A program made the translations under genes and the position numbers. This document shows, one piece after another, positions 33,023 to 49,745 of a stretch of DNA of 64,000 bases; position 1 is the first letter of the stretch, and every line of letters starts with the position of its first letter. The notes beneath the pieces were generated by a model. It saw only the letters and a list, made by a program, of their open reading frames with translations, searched no databases and had not been told where the DNA came from. The DNA lies in assembly GCA_029449245.1 (NCBI GenBank), contig JANATF010000001.1, forward strand, positions 1,550,001-1,614,000. Reading direction: 5' to 3'. This stretch comes from Mortierella alpina (taxonomy: Eukaryota; Mortierellomycota; Mortierellomycetes; Mortierellales; Mortierellaceae).

Positions 33023-33316
33023 GCCGTCGCTGTTGTGTGTTTGTCCAAGCTCTCTGATTCTCTTTGGATTGGTGCTGGCGGTAATTAGGAGATGCTAACC
33101 AAAAATTGCAGGGAAGATTTTACGGTAGTCTTCGGTGTCCTTAAATCGCCCGAATTTTTTTCGTGAGCACTCAGTGATCGCGCACGCATTGGCCCTCCTA
33201 CAATTTTGTTATATTGACAAGTTTTTTTCTGCGCCGTCGTGAGGTGTGCTCAACGAAGAACAGTCTGTAAGCGCTTGCACCATGGCAATGTATAATCAAA
33301 CGCCTAGAAATACGGT

Positions 33317-34420
33317 TTACAAGTCTGAAAGAGCCTCGTTGGTCGAGGTGATTTTGTTCTTCTCAAATTTCTCAATTTCTGACTTGATCCACGGAACGAA
33401 CGCCTCGATGAACGTGTAATACTGGTAAGTGCCTTTTTCGCCGCATCGGTCCTCATTGCCACTACCGCTAACCACTCCCAAAACATGCACGTCCTTGCCC
33501 GAGCCAATGTAGAGCGGCCCACCCGAATCGCCCCGGCATGCTGAGTGACCGTTGTCCGTGGCGCATATCTGCGTTTTAGGATCGAAGAAATGACCGTCTT
33601 GGTTCATATGCTCCGCGCATTCAACTTTGCTTCCAATTGTCACTTGAACCTTGAGAAGAATTGGAGAATAAGAGCCGTTGTAACTGGTCACTAAAACTCG
33701 GACAAAGAAAGTCATCAGCATAATGGACCGCTAACGACCGTGCGGCAAGATTATAGCCATTCACCTACTGCCATAACCGGCTACCGTCGCCGTGGACGCG
33801 TCTTCAGGGTAGGACGTCCCCTCAAATGAGGCGTATGGACCTTCAACTTTCTCTTGAAGGAAGACAAGGCGAATATCATTGAGAAGAAAATCATTATATT
33901 CGGGATGCAGGACGGTCTTTACAACCTCCAAATGCTTTCCTTTCTGGCTTGTGACACCCCCGAGATACACACTCCCGATGCCCTATTCAAAAAAACGACC
34001 ATAACATTTGTGTGAATTTTTTCAATTAAGAAGAGGCCCACCGAACATTGCTTCATGTCGCTCCATACTCACGCGTCCGTCTACACAGTGTCCGGCTATT
34101 AGAAGACACGACAACGATTTGTTAATCCTACCATACTGCCTCGAAGTGCATGCACTATTTCAAAGGTTACTGTGTGTATCAAAAGTAGCTACAAACGGCT
34201 GCTGTTTACATGTACCTGTCACGATGGTCTGAGGCCCAATAAGTAAGCCCCCACAGCCGAAGGCCTCCCCGTCGACGTTAATCAACTCTGCAAAGACTGG
34301 AAGCTCGTAGTTCTTAACAGGTGTGCCACCGACGATGCGCTTGGTAAGAAGCGGAACGCTTGAGGTCGTGGCAATAGCAGCCAAAGAGACGATGATAGAG
34401 GCGATGGTTCGAATGTACAT
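33317..34420 (-). CDS. Secreted trypsin-like serine protease (S1 family)
   Basis: Exons in coding order 34420-34216, 34095-34073, 33982-33769, 33690-33317 (271 aa). Signal peptide MYIRTIASIIVSLAAIA; propeptide cleavage at LLTKR before IVGGTPV, the typical mature N-terminus. The catalytic His is encoded by a 23-nt micro-exon (AGHC), the Asp lies in LLNDIRLVFL, and the Ser in GDSGGPL. Cys pairs fit the chymotrypsin fold (CGGLL with GHC; CATDNGHSACRGD). Extracellular S1 trypsins digest host or environmental protein, cutting after Lys/Arg; the residue six before Ser (S-A-C-R-G-D-S) is Ser rather than Asp, so classical tryptic specificity is not certain. A TATA-like element lies at 34586-34593. 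Confidence 0.9.
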
Positions 34421-35462
34421 TGTTGAGTGGAAGTGGCAGTGACTGGGACGATTTGACGAGGCTTCGGTCAATGAGGTAGGTGTGAAGTGGGTCAAAACGG
34501 TCCGTCCACTGTTATGAGTTTTGCTAACAGGTCACTTTCGCAATCCTCGACTGTTGGTATTGTAAAGTGGACGGGGCTGTATTGGTATAAATACGTCCAA
34601 GCTATAGCCAGCGTAGTCTGCAGTCATTTCAAACTAGTTAAAGGTCTGGTACTCCAGGGGAGGCACGCATGGGCGACGATAGCGCCAGCATGCAACATGC
34701 ACATAATCCAAGACCATGTTATATGTAGCACTCCACGGTCAACGAGTGACGATGTTGCTTTTGACCTAGCAAGAAGTAGAGATATCTCAAGAGTTATAGT
34801 GTCAATTCTGCAGTGATCACTTAGGCGATAACAGGAAGGCGCAACAGATTTAGGGCCGAGAAGAGTGGTCGTCGCACGAAATGGCACATGGATATCTTGT
34901 CTCAGATATGGCGATTGAACAGCCGGGCTGAGTGGGCTACGCGCGTGATCTATTTGTCCACGATTTTTTGGAGTTCGCCGTTGCTAGACAGCTTGTCATC
35001 AGGCTTACCTTTACTCCGGGTGCTCAGAACCATGCTACTTAACAACGAGGCGAGTCAAGTCCACTTTTAAGAATGAATGCGGACTTTGAACACAGCTCCG
35101 TTCGGCAAAATGCTTTCAAACAGTGTGAGATCCCGATGTGCTTATACAGCGTACGCCCAACTGAGTTGCATGTATTGGTGGGGCTGAGACCATTTCAGCA
35201 ACCTGCGCTTGAATATTCCAGAAATGAAGGAGTATGACAAAGCCAACGGTAACTGCCTTTCCGGCGCTGGTCATGTTCATGGCAATACCAGAGAATCGTT
35301 CGAGCATTTTAACTCCGAGGGGTCGAGGGTTCAGTTGCTTCCCTATAAAAGTTGAGCGAAATGCTCCTCAGGGTCTTCACATATATTTCACTCACAAACA
35401 TTCGCAGCAGATTATCAAGGCCACTCCGCCCTCCCACGCCTTTCCTACACACAACTGCAATC
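34421..35462. other. Divergent intergenic region
   Basis: About 1 kb between the protease (minus) and the small ORF (plus). TATAAATA at 34586-34593 (TATTTATA on the protease strand) lies ~165 bp upstream of the protease ATG. No other gene or repeat recognised. Confidence 0.45.
35344..35349 (+). promoter_or_regulatory. TATA box of the small ORF
   Basis: CCCTATAAAAG, with TATAAA 114 bp before the ATG at 35463 and a CT/AC-rich leader between; a strong TATA context. Confidence 0.55.
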
Positions 35463-35735
35463 ATGTTCAAGTTCTACTTCAGAACTTCGCGCGCCAGCAC
35501 CTCATCTAGAAACTCTGTCATCCACCCTATGGGAGCCTCGTCCATCTCTGCCGGCCGCGCCGTAATTGAACGAGTCAACGCACCCCTACAAGGTGAAAAA
35601 CGGCACGCTCATTACCAAGGACGAATCAATGATCCAACACTCCCGCACCAGTCCACGTCAGAGACCTGGAAGACTCGATCGATCGGAGCAAGTTTCCTAA
35701 AAGCTTTGAAGCGTCGTCACTATAAAGCTGCCTGA
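35463..35735 (+). CDS. Small orphan protein
   Basis: A 90-codon frame (MFKFYFRTSRASTSSRNSV) behind a good TATA box and a favourable start context. The protein is basic with many Ser/Arg/His and no signal peptide or known domain. From about 35575 a second frame reads THPYKVKNGTLITKDESM and looks at least as protein-like as the annotated one. A frameshift near the CACCCCT run, or a missed splice, is possible, which would change the C-terminal half. I do not recognise it. Confidence 0.45.
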   Translation: MFKFYFRTSRASTSSRNSVIHPMGASSISAGRAVIERVNAPLQGEKRHAHYQGRINDPTLPHQSTSETWKTRSIGASFLKALKRRHYKAA

Positions 35736-36022
35736 TGAGCATTCTATATTTGCCTATCTCTCCATTACAATCTAAAAGCGTCAAGACGCGAAACTTGCAT
35801 ATACCATAAACAATAATCAGCATCACCGGTAGTCGTTTTGATCACTCCAAAGGTGATGGTAGCTTGCTGAATTACTTTTCTAGAACACGACGGCCTTTTT
35901 TGCCTAGACTGTCGGCCCATGGGTTAGCCCCCACTTCATTGCTTGGCTTTATGTAGTTCGTTCAAAGAAAACGAGAGATAATCTGTTCGCGACCTGCTGC
36001 CTGCGACAAGAAAGGGAAAAAA

Positions 36023-39831
<3,809 letters not shown>

Positions 39832-39950
39832 AGCGCCATTGTATATTTTTGCCTCGACCGTAGTGAAAAGAACACAGTGTACTTTTGAATAAAAGCAGAC
39901 TAGTTTCCACATGATCTATCACTTTACCGGTCCCCAACGCCATCCTTCCG

Positions 39951-42698
39951 TTATCCTTCCACAGTGGTCGAATTGGCCTTGTGTTTGGGATCAAACCGGA
40001 ATGCCTCTGGAGCTGGCCCCAAAATCATATCACTAATTTTTATCCAGTCTGTGACGCTGGGAGAGGCCATCAAGGTCTCAAGGTCATTACGTCCAACAAA
40101 CGCTGGTGGGCGGTCATTGATCTTTTGAGGCAGCACTTCCAGCAGGCCAGCAGGAATGTAGCGGTGCAGGAAACCTACAAAAAGGAAGGAAAGCAGAGTT
40201 TTAGTAGGATGATAGGATGAAATAACACTACTACACTAAAAACATTGACCACAAGTTTGACGAGTGCACCTACTTTGCCATTCCAACAAGAAGCGTCTAG
40301 TCTGGTTGACGCCTTGGGTATCCGATCCCCAGTGCTCCAGTCCATAGTCGCAGAACCGCTTCAGCATATCGAAACGCTCGCCAGAGGAAATGTCCCAGTC
40401 CCTGTTGGACTTGATTTCCTCAAAGATCCAAGGCTTCATAAGCGCACCTCGGCCAATCATGCATCCATCAACCTTGTGATGATCCAGGTGGCGGTAGTAA
40501 TCGGACGGTCCGAGGATATCTCCATTTCCAAAGAGGGGCATATAGCTGTCCGTTCCTGGAACGCCACGATCCTGTGCAGCGCACTCGCTGATGTAATCCC
40601 AGTCAGCGAGTTTAGTGTATCGCTGTTGACGAGACCGTCCATGCAAGGTTCCGAGGGCGGCACCGAGACCATGATAAATATTGGTCAAGTTGGTGCCAAT
40701 TGGCTTCTTGTCGTAAATGGCCATTCTGAATTTGACGGTAACAGGGACATCCAGGACGCTCTTCATACCAGTGATCATCCTCTTCATCTTTCCTTGCGAC
40801 TGCAACAGACCGCTTCCAGAGCCCTATTAATAAAGCAGGACGAAGATATTAATAAGAGGACTAGATATATGAAACTATCGTTGGAGTGTAAACTTACAGC
40901 ATTAAAGACAAGGTCGATGGGGCAGCCCATGTTCAAATCAACGAAATCAACTGTAGCCTGCTGATTGATCATGTCGCAAGCCCTGACAACAACGTCAATC
41001 TTGTTTCCAGTCAGCTGAACTCCGAAGATGTCTTCGCTCTTGTGCCGCCTCAAAAGAGCCAACTCTGCCTTTTGTCCCTGGACCAAGTTTGCAGCCATAG
41101 CCATCTCTCCACAGGTAATATCGACCCCATACTCCTTGCAGATGCGTCGGAAGGGAAGGTTTCCGACAGTGGTCAAGGGTGCCAAGTAGGTCTTGCCTCT
41201 GAAATCGATCTTAAGTTTGCAAACGTAAATAGACCAGTGTGAGAAAGATAGCTTCATAGACAATCATTCTACTCGACGCTTTTGATCAACTTTTTGGTCT
41301 GTACCTTCTTCTTCTCACAAGGACGAAGGCGGACATCGGGTGTATCGCTATGCGTAACTTCCTCCTGAACGATGGCTGCCCGTGGCTTTTTCACATCTCT
41401 GTTCTCCAACTCTGATAGGTCTTTCTCATCCTTCACAACTGAAGTTGCGGCGGTTGATGACTCCTGTGTGACATTTTCCGTTGTGACATTTTCCGTTGTG
41501 ACATCCTGAGCGGGACTATGCTCAGTAGCGCCGCTGATCAGTGCCTTGTCCTTCTTTTCTTGCTGCTCCTTCTCGCGGGCTTTTGCTGCCTCTGCTTGCT
41601 CATCAGCCATTTTTTTCAAGTAGGCTTCTGACCTTGAAAAGTCAAACTACGTGACATGTAGCAATAATGTTGGTGCGCCGGAACTTTGTAGCAATGAATC
41701 CTCGCACAACCCACTGTGCAAATTCAATCATGCGTACCTTGTATGAGCGGAGATCAAGAGTTAATTGATGCGTGAAGACATTCATGGTCTCCATTTTGAC
41801 CTTTGCCATCTTCTCCTCGTCCTTGATCAGCTTTCCGTCAGCATCCATGTGGGCGCCCAGGTAGCGGCATTTATATCCATAGTGGCACCTAAACATAATA
41901 ACCAAGCTTTAGGTATTAGAGGCGCTCCCATACAGTGAAATTCTATCAAGCGGCATACATTGAAGGCTTCACTTACTCGCCAAACTTTTCAAAGTTGACA
42001 CAACGATCGCCAATATCCTTGTCCTTGGCTTTGAGATACATTTGGACGTCGTGCGTGAACTTGCAACTGACCGGGAGAGTCGTGTAGAGGTTAGATGTCA
42101 ATCGTAAAGATCGATATTGAACTAAAACGCGACCAAGATACCGCCGACATGCTGCCTGAGATACCTTTCGCCGTTCTCGCATTCCACGCCTTTGGCGACT
42201 TTGAAGCATATCGGGAACTCATCTTCGATACGGCGCGTCACAACACGATCCTGATTCTGACCGCCACGCTTTTTCCTCTTGTTTTTGACATGCTTCTAAA
42301 GAGTTGTGGCCGGTTTTTAACACAACGTAAGAAGCATATGAGTTTGACGTGTCTGATGTGTGCAACGAGTTTCTTTCTCTAGCCAGCCGGTAGTTACGTC
42401 TGAACAGGCAAGCTCTTACATCCTTGCGGTCCCGCTTGTTGTTATCATTAGCGTCGTTGCCTCCGTCATTATCGTCCCCTACACGCCCCTCGTCGCCTTG
42501 AGCCTCGATAGCCTCGCTGAGGTGGGCCAAGGTCTCTTCCTTCACCTCAGCCTTGGGAACCAAGTACAGGGGTTTGATGGGGGCGATCCCCTTGTGGTAG
42601 GTGGGAGCAGCTGTCGCATTTGTCTCTGAGGGTGCTGCAATGGTGGTGGCCGTAGGTACCGTAGCCTCGGCCGGAAGAACTGCTTGATTTTCCGCCAT
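39951..42698 (-). CDS. DUS3: tRNA-dihydrouridine(47) synthase Dus3
   Basis: Exons in coding order 42698-42420, 42295-42165, 42066-41977, 41888-41738, 41646-41305, 41209-40898, 40823-40274, 40174-39951 (692 aa). The N-terminus is Ala/Pro/Asp-rich, then a basic KNKRKKRGG. Two CCCH zinc fingers follow ([10 protein letters not shown]...C-x3-H and C...[13 protein letters not shown]). A charged linker holds a small tandem repeat ([11 protein letters not shown]). The FMN TIM-barrel starts near residue 331 ([24 protein letters not shown]) and has [13 protein letters not shown] with the catalytic Cys, then [23 protein letters not shown] and CMIGRGAL. Dus3 reduces U47 in the variable loop of tRNA with NADPH. 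Size and fingers match Dus3 specifically, not Dus1/2/4. It converges with the exonuclease gene, stops 120 bp apart. Confidence 0.96.
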
Positions 42699-43843
42699 GG
42701 TTGAAACTGTTGTGTGAATGCAAATGGACTGGACAAAAAAAAACTACTACCTTCACATACACACAAACATACTAAGCAGTCACGTCCAGCCGGTTGCCTA
42801 TTCCAGCGGCAATTGCTGAGCACGTTGAATAGAGCCGCCATATTGACACTGCGAGTTTGCAACTTTGTGTCCCGCCGCGAGGCGGGCCTTCGTGACAGGT
42901 GAGACTAGGGTGCCAGTGGCTCCGGCGACGGCAATAGTAGCTGTAGAGCGAGTCATTTCTATGGAGCTGCTGATACAAACCAGCATGGACTTATTTATAG
43001 CGAGACAGAAACTCGGGGCGAGAAGTGTCTTTTGGGAGTATGTTCTTGGACCGTGGTACAGGATTACTATATGCTCTTGGATCGTTGGCAGTTGGGGTTC
43101 CTGGAATGAGTCTGAACGATCCACACCTGAAACCCACTTTGCCTTTTCACGCCGTCAACTGCACCATGCAAGCCAGGACCCTTGGCAACCAAGGTTGACT
43201 AGACCGTTCGAGACAATTTTAATTTATTTAGATTGAGTTACAGCCCCAAGGCGGTGGTACAGCCCAACGCCTGATTGCCGCCAATTGGTTTCAAGCCAAG
43301 AAATGCGCGAATCACACAGCCTTGTCCTCGTCTGAAGAACCTGTAGCGCCAATCATTGGCCTCCCACGCGTCCGGTGTCTGTGCTTTTTTTTTCTTCTCT
43401 TCCCCAGTTTTGTAGCTCTAGTCGTGCTTCTTTCTTTTGACCTCGTTCGTCTCCACTCGGATCCCCATTCCCCAGCATTCAGTCTCATTTCCACAACAGG
43501 CAGGTATGCATCACGACAGTTACAGAAGGATCACATCGCAATAGCGTGGAACAGCACAAGGAGTCAACACTAGCGTGCCATGCAACAGTGTCATGTGGAG
43601 CACACGAGGGAGACGAGGGTCATGTCGACAGGGTTGGAATCTCCTTTAACACAAACAAAGGAGAAGTGCCATAGTAACGAATCCTCACAAGTGTTTCTAA
43701 CTTTTGTAAGCTGCTCTCCTGCCTCACCTACATTCCCCGCCCCACTTCACTTACATTTCCATTGCACGCCAATGCTTGACGTTGTATCGCGTCAGAAAGA
43801 AGTGACACGTTTTATTTCTCCTCCGAACAAGAAGTAAGCAACC
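42699..43843. other. Divergent intergenic region between DUS3 and chitin synthase
   Basis: 1.1 kb without a supported gene. CT-rich tracts near 43388-43440 may belong to the chitin synthase promoter. No RNA gene or mobile element seen. Confidence 0.4.
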
Positions 43844-46800
43844 ATGTCGCGCTATCCACCGCCTGGGCGCACGCCAGCGTACCCCATGCAGAACGTAACG
43901 ATCCAGTTTAATCCAAACGCAAATCCCTTTGAGGACGACCCTCAAAATGCGCCCCTCTTGACTCCAGGTTACAGCAATATCAGCAACCCCAGCAGCCGCA
44001 ATAGCAACCGAACCAACACCAGCAACGACTCAAGCCATCCCGCCCGCACCAACCATGGCGGCCTCACTCCTGCCCACGGCTTCGCCCCCGTATATAGACC
44101 CATATCACCATATACCCCATATCAACAGGCACCTTTGCACATGCCGACGCCCGTGCCTATGCCCTCGCCACCAGTCCACAACCCTTTCAATTCTTCCCCC
44201 CAATCTCAGCCCCTGGTGCGCTTCAACATGCCTACGAGCCCATCTCCGGGTCTTGGTAGGCTGATGCCCCCTTCCACTCCTCCAGCCGCTCAACCAGACA
44301 CCCGACATTACGGCCCTGTTCCAACTGCTCAGCGACGGCGGTTTCACACCACCCGAAAGGTGAAGCTGACGTCTGGAAACCTGGTCCTCGACTGCCCGGT
44401 GCCATCCAAGTTCTTGAAGACACTCAAACATCAAGAGGGTGAGGAGTTCACTCACATGCGATACACCGCGGCGACGTGTGATCCAAACGATTTCGCAGCC
44501 GAAAACTACACGCTAAGGCCCTTGATCACAGATGGTCAGCCTCGCGAGACAGAGCTGTTTATCGTCATGACCATGTACAATGTAAGTTTTGCAAACGAGT
44601 GACCTTGAGCCTAAGGGATACTGGAATGTTGAAGACTTCTGAGACCTGTTAGGTTAATATTTGTCATATATCTAGGAGGACGAGGTTCTGTTCACTAGGA
44701 CGATGCATGGAGTCATGAAGAATATACGCCATTTAACCACTCGCGATCGCTCCCGCACGTGGGGCCCTGATTCTTGGAAGAAAGTCGTCGTTTGTATCGT
44801 GTCCGATGGCCGTGCAAAGATCCATCCAAAGACTCTCAATGTTCTTGCTACCATGGGTGTATATCAAGATGGAGTGGCAAAGAACATTGTCAACGATAAG
44901 GCCGTTACCGCGCACATCTACGAGGTCAGTCAAGATCTTTGAATGTTCTTCTTTCCTGTCCTCAACGACTATAGATCTGACGCCAAATCGTTTTCATAGT
45001 ATACAACTCAAGTCACCATTGATCCAGACATGAACCGCTCTGACCATGACAAAGGCTATGTGCCGGTCCAAATACTCTTTTGTCTGAAGGAAAAGAATGC
45101 AAAGAAACTAAACTCCCATCGGCAAGTGGGACACCTAGCACATGTCAGTAGATTGAATAATATCTCAGAGCCAACTTAGCGCGTCCTTCTAACACTTGCT
45201 CTTTTGCATCCATGTAGGTGGTTTTTCAACGCCTTTGGCCAGGTTCTCAAGCCCAACGTCTGTGTCCTGCTCGATGTCGGAACCCGTCCAGGCTCAACCT
45301 CGATCTACCATCTCTGGAAGGCTTTCGACCTTAATTCGAACGTAGGTGGAGCTTGTGGTGAGATCTGTGCCATGCTGGGTCGCGGCGGTGTCCATCTTAT
45401 GAGTCCGCTGATTGCCTCACAGAACTTTGAGTACAAGATGTCCAACATTCTCGACAAGCCGCTCGAATCTGTGTTTGGCTACATCTCTGTTCTTCCAGGA
45501 GCGTTCTCCGCATATCGCTATCGAGCTCTCCAGAATGATCCATCAGGGCGAGGACCTCTCGAGAAGTACTTTTTGGGAGAAAAGTTTCATGGATCGGACG
45601 CGAACATCTTCACGGCCAACATGTACCTGGCAGAGGATCGCATTCTGTGCTTCGAACTGGTCGCGAAAAGGAACAGTGCTTGGGTCCTTCAGTATGTCAA
45701 GTCGGCTTATGGCGAGACGGATGTGCCTGCGACTGTGTCAGAGTTCATTTCTCAGCGACGGCGGTGGCTGAATGGGTCATTTTTTGCCTCCGTGTATGCT
45801 CTGACACATAGCATGGACATTTGGCGCTCTGACCACTCTACCGCTCGAAAGATGTTCTTGCACCTCGAGTTCTTTTACAGCTTTGTGTCACTAGTATTTT
45901 CTTGGTTTGCGCTGGTAAGATGAATGGCTCATGTCAACTGCAGAGGGATGTTACCAAATCGTCGCTGATATTGATACATCTTTCTATGCTTGCACCAGGC
46001 GAACTTTTACTTGACGTTTTACATTCTGAGCAACGCCATGATCTTTGTTCGGAATGCGGACGGGACAATTGAACAAACGAGCCCGTTCGGACAAAACAAC
46101 GTTGGCTTTTGGGTGTTCACAGTGACGCGGTACATCTACCTCCTTCTTATCATAGCCCAGTTCATAATGAGCATGGGAAATCGACCGCAGGGCTCCAACT
46201 GGGCTTACAAATCCTCGATGGGCTTCTTCGCACTCCTGATGGTTTATATGCTGTTCGGAGCCGTTTGGATGACAATCAGTGGTATTGAAAAGGTCCAACA
46301 AGAAGCTGCGGGGAAAGCTGGAAGCGGTCAGTCCATGGCCTCTCTCTATTTTCAGGACGCCATGTTTCGTAACACTGTCATATCGCTGGCCTCGACCTAC
46401 GGATTGTACTTTGTATCCAGCTTCCTGTTCATGGACCCCTGGCATATGTTCCACTCGTTTATCCAGTATCTTCTCATGGTGCCATCGTATGTCAACATCT
46501 TGAACGTGTATGCGTTCTGCAACATCCACGACATCTCCTGGGGAACGAAAGGCGACACATCGGTTGCGACGGATTTGGGAGTAGCCAAGACAACGGCCGA
46601 CGGTGTAGAAGTCGCGGTTCCAACGGATAGTCATGATATCGATAATGCATACGATGATGCGATTGCGGCTCTATCAGTTAAGACGGTCGAGGTGAAGCAG
46701 AGTCGGGACGCGAAAACAAAGCAGGAAGACTATTATCGCGAGATCCGGACGCGTGTGTTACTTGCTTGGATCATGAGCAATGCGCTGCTGGTCGCACTGA

Positions 46801-46949
46801 TCACATCGGATACCTTTGGAAATTTCAAGACCATGAGCACCGCTTACCTGGGAGTTGTGCTTTGGTCGGTTGCGGGGCTCGCGCTTTTCAGGTTCGTTGG
46901 AAGCGTTGTCTATATGATCTTGCGTCTATTCAATGGCCGGATAGTGTGA
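43844..46949 (+). CDS. Chitin synthase, division 1 (class I-III type)
   Basis: Exons 43844-44581, 44676-44924, 45000-45121, 45218-45914, 45999-46949 (918 aa). The third intron has a GC donor (GCAAGTGG at 45122); only this keeps the frame into WFFNAFGQ. The N-terminal ~170 residues are Pro/Asn/Ser-rich, then the division-1 region [23 protein letters not shown]. The GT2 catalytic domain includes [57 protein letters not shown] (catalytic EDR, ~509) and [10 protein letters not shown] (~549). About seven C-terminal membrane helices form the pore. The enzyme makes cell-wall chitin from UDP-GlcNAc at the plasma membrane. No myosin or cytochrome-b5 domain is fused. Confidence 0.96.
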
Positions 46950-47087
46950 GCAGGCCAAGATGCGAAATAAAAAAACATTATCGCCCAAGGAGATTGATAG
47001 GATATAAGGTTGAATCACAAACAGTATTTGATGGTGAAGGCGAGGTCGATCTCGTTGCATTTAACCATCCCTCGCCTCCAGTCCTCA

Positions 47088-49745
47088 ATGTCGACTGCAC
47101 CACCACCATTGCCGAGCTCCATCAGCGGCTTTGGAGCCCAGAACGGAGTTGTGGATCAAGTGCCGGTTCAGGAAAATGAAGCGGTCAAGGACGATACCGC
47201 CTCGGTTGGCATCATTTATCCGCCACCATACATTCGAGGTAGGCACTCTTCGATCAACACTAGATCTAGTTGAATGAAAGGCCCTCAGACATCAAACTGA
47301 CCACGGATTCACTGTCCTTGTAAATAGAAATCGCCGATAAAACGGCAGCATATGTGTCAGGAAGCGATTCAGGAGCACAGCTGGAAGAGCGACTTCGACA
47401 GAGCGAAAAGAATAACGCAAAGTTTTGTTTCCTGAACCCCACGGATCCATACCATGCGTACTATGCTTTCAAGGTCCAGGAGGCAAAGTCAGGAAATGGT
47501 AACCGGAATTGCTTCTCTTTATTGCATGAGCTGCCTGTATAACTGAGCAAAGCAATGCAATCTTTACTGACTTTCTATCACCTTCCAATTTCATAGCTCC
47601 AAAGGCCGCAGAAATCAAGGCAGAGGTAGAGGCAAAGGTGGAAGAGGCCATCAAACCGCCGCCAGAGGAGCCACCATCACTTGAATTTATGACACCCATG
47701 CCATCCGTGTCTGCTCAAGACCTGTAAGTGTTTGCACTTTGAAAGGATGTGATGTTAGATTATGTGGGATTGTTTACTCAACTTTTTCCACTATATATTT
47801 GCAAAAACGATCAGGGATATTTTGAAGCTTACTGCACAGTTCGTAGCAAGAAATGGAAGGCAATTCATGGTTTCGCTGGCACAACGCGAGGCGCGCAACT
47901 ATCAGTTTGATTTTCTCCGACCCAACCACAGTCTGTTCAACTACTTCTCAAAACTCGTGGAACAATACACGAAGATCTTGGTGCCTAGCCCGGGCATGTT
48001 GGAGCAGATCGAATCGAGGGCGTCCAACAAATATGCGGTCCAGGATATTGTCATGAGACGCGTCGAATACACGGCATACCAGCAAGAGCTCCGAAAGAAG
48101 AAGGACGAGAAGGAGGATGCTGAAAGACGTATGTTCAGATTGCCTCCTTTGAATCGCGTTTGCGTTTATATGACGCACTCGAAACTAATGCCTTGACCCC
48201 CCTCTTATTGATACTATAGAGGCATTTTTGAGCATCAACTGGCAGGACTTTGTGGTGGTGCAGACGATCGAGTTCACTGAGGCTGATGACGCACTCGATT
48301 TGCCATTGCCCAAGAGTCTTAAGGAACTGGAGACCATGTCACTGACCCAAAAGCGCATGATCCAGGTATTGGCCGAGAGTGAGCAACAGCCCGACGCCCC
48401 CCAGGATATCGAAATCGATGAGGATGATGACGACGTTGACATGGAGGATTCGGATGAGGAAGAAGAACAACCACAAGCAGAGATCACCAACGCCAATGAG
48501 GTTATCATGACAGCGCCACAGCACACCGCACCCATGAAGATCAAGGAAGATTATGTGCCCAAGGCCTTTAAGGGTCGTACCGTCGCCAGTTTACAAGAGG
48601 CGACTCAAACTTGCCCTCGTTGTGGTGAACAAATTCCAGTCTCTCAGATGGATGAGCACGTTCGTGTAGAACTTTTGGATCCCCGATGGAAGGAGCAACG
48701 CGAGCAGGCAGAAGCCAAGACCAAAGCCAGTAACATGCTTAGCGATGGTACAGATGTGGCCAAGAACTTGAGCTTGCTCAAGGCACACAGAACCGACATC
48801 TTCAGCGAAGAGGAGCAGAGGAATGCAGAGGAAGAAAGGAAGCGACAGATCCAAAAGGAAGTGAATGTCTGGGACGGCCAAACTGCAACAGTGGCCTTGA
48901 CTGCACAAAGAAACGCTGCTGCTGCTGCTTCCCGCGTGCCATACGGTCAGGAACCGCCCAGAACGTCAGAGTCGTCCATTGGACCCCAGGTTGGCCAGCC
49001 ACCACTTTATCGCCAACCAGGGACCTATAACCAGACGTTCCGCATGCAACCGGGCGGCCCTCCACCTATCCCCCCTCCAGGCATGATGCCACCACCCGGC
49101 ATGCCCGGTATTCCCCCGCCTCATTTCGGACAACAGCCTCCAGGCATGCCAGGCGCGCCTGGGTTCTATCCAGGACCCCCTGGCACTGTTCCCCCACCTG
49201 GTTTGGCACCGCCTCCTGCCTCGGCCAATCTACCACCTCGCCCAGCTCCTCCTCCAGCCCCAGGCATGCCTCTATCAAATTCGCCTAATGTTTCAGGAAT
49301 GGGAGCCATGCCAGCACAAATGCCTCCTGTTGGTCGCCATCCCGAGGAAGAGCATTCTATGCAGGACCGGGATGTGAAGCGCTTCAAATCCGAACACAAT
49401 TCGCCACTGCCATCATCGCCTGCTCCTCCTGCCTCCTCTGCAAACGCAGTACCCACCTCGGGAGGAAGCAATTGGATTACATTGGAGATTCAGTTTGCAG
49501 ACCCGGATGAGATCAAGCCAGAATGGAACCGGGATAAGGTGTCTAGTGTAACGATCGAGAGTCTGGTGAATGGAACCACGATCTCGACTGTGAAGGACAG
49601 AATCTTGGCTGCGACTGGTTTCCCCGTTGGCAAACAGAAGCTGATCTTGCCGGACGGTACTGTGACCAAGAACCAGTCGACATTGGGCGATTATGGATTC
49701 AGGATCGGGCAGCGCGGAGAGTTGCGCCTTGCGGTGAAGAAGTAA
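47088..49745 (+). CDS. SF3A1: Splicing factor 3A subunit 1 (SF3A1/Prp21)
   Basis: Exons 47088-47238, 47328-47498, 47597-47723, 47815-48128, 48220-49745 (762 aa). Two SURP modules: the first spans the exon 1/2 junction (YIREIADKTAAYV ... NPTDPYHAYYAFKV), the second is DILKLTAQFVARNGRQFM ... FDFLRPNHSLFNYF. The central region has QAFLSINWQDFVVV and KEDYVPKAFKGR, then a C-x2-C motif (CPRCGEQI) with H-x-R. A long Pro/Gly/Met-rich stretch precedes a C-terminal ubiquitin-like domain (VSSVTIESLVNG ... LILPDGTV ... YGFRIGQRGELRLAVKK). With SF3A2 and SF3A3 it forms the U2 snRNP SF3a complex that helps define the branch site. Vertebrate-like architecture, larger than yeast Prp21 because the proline-rich and UBL parts are present. 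Confidence 0.96.
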
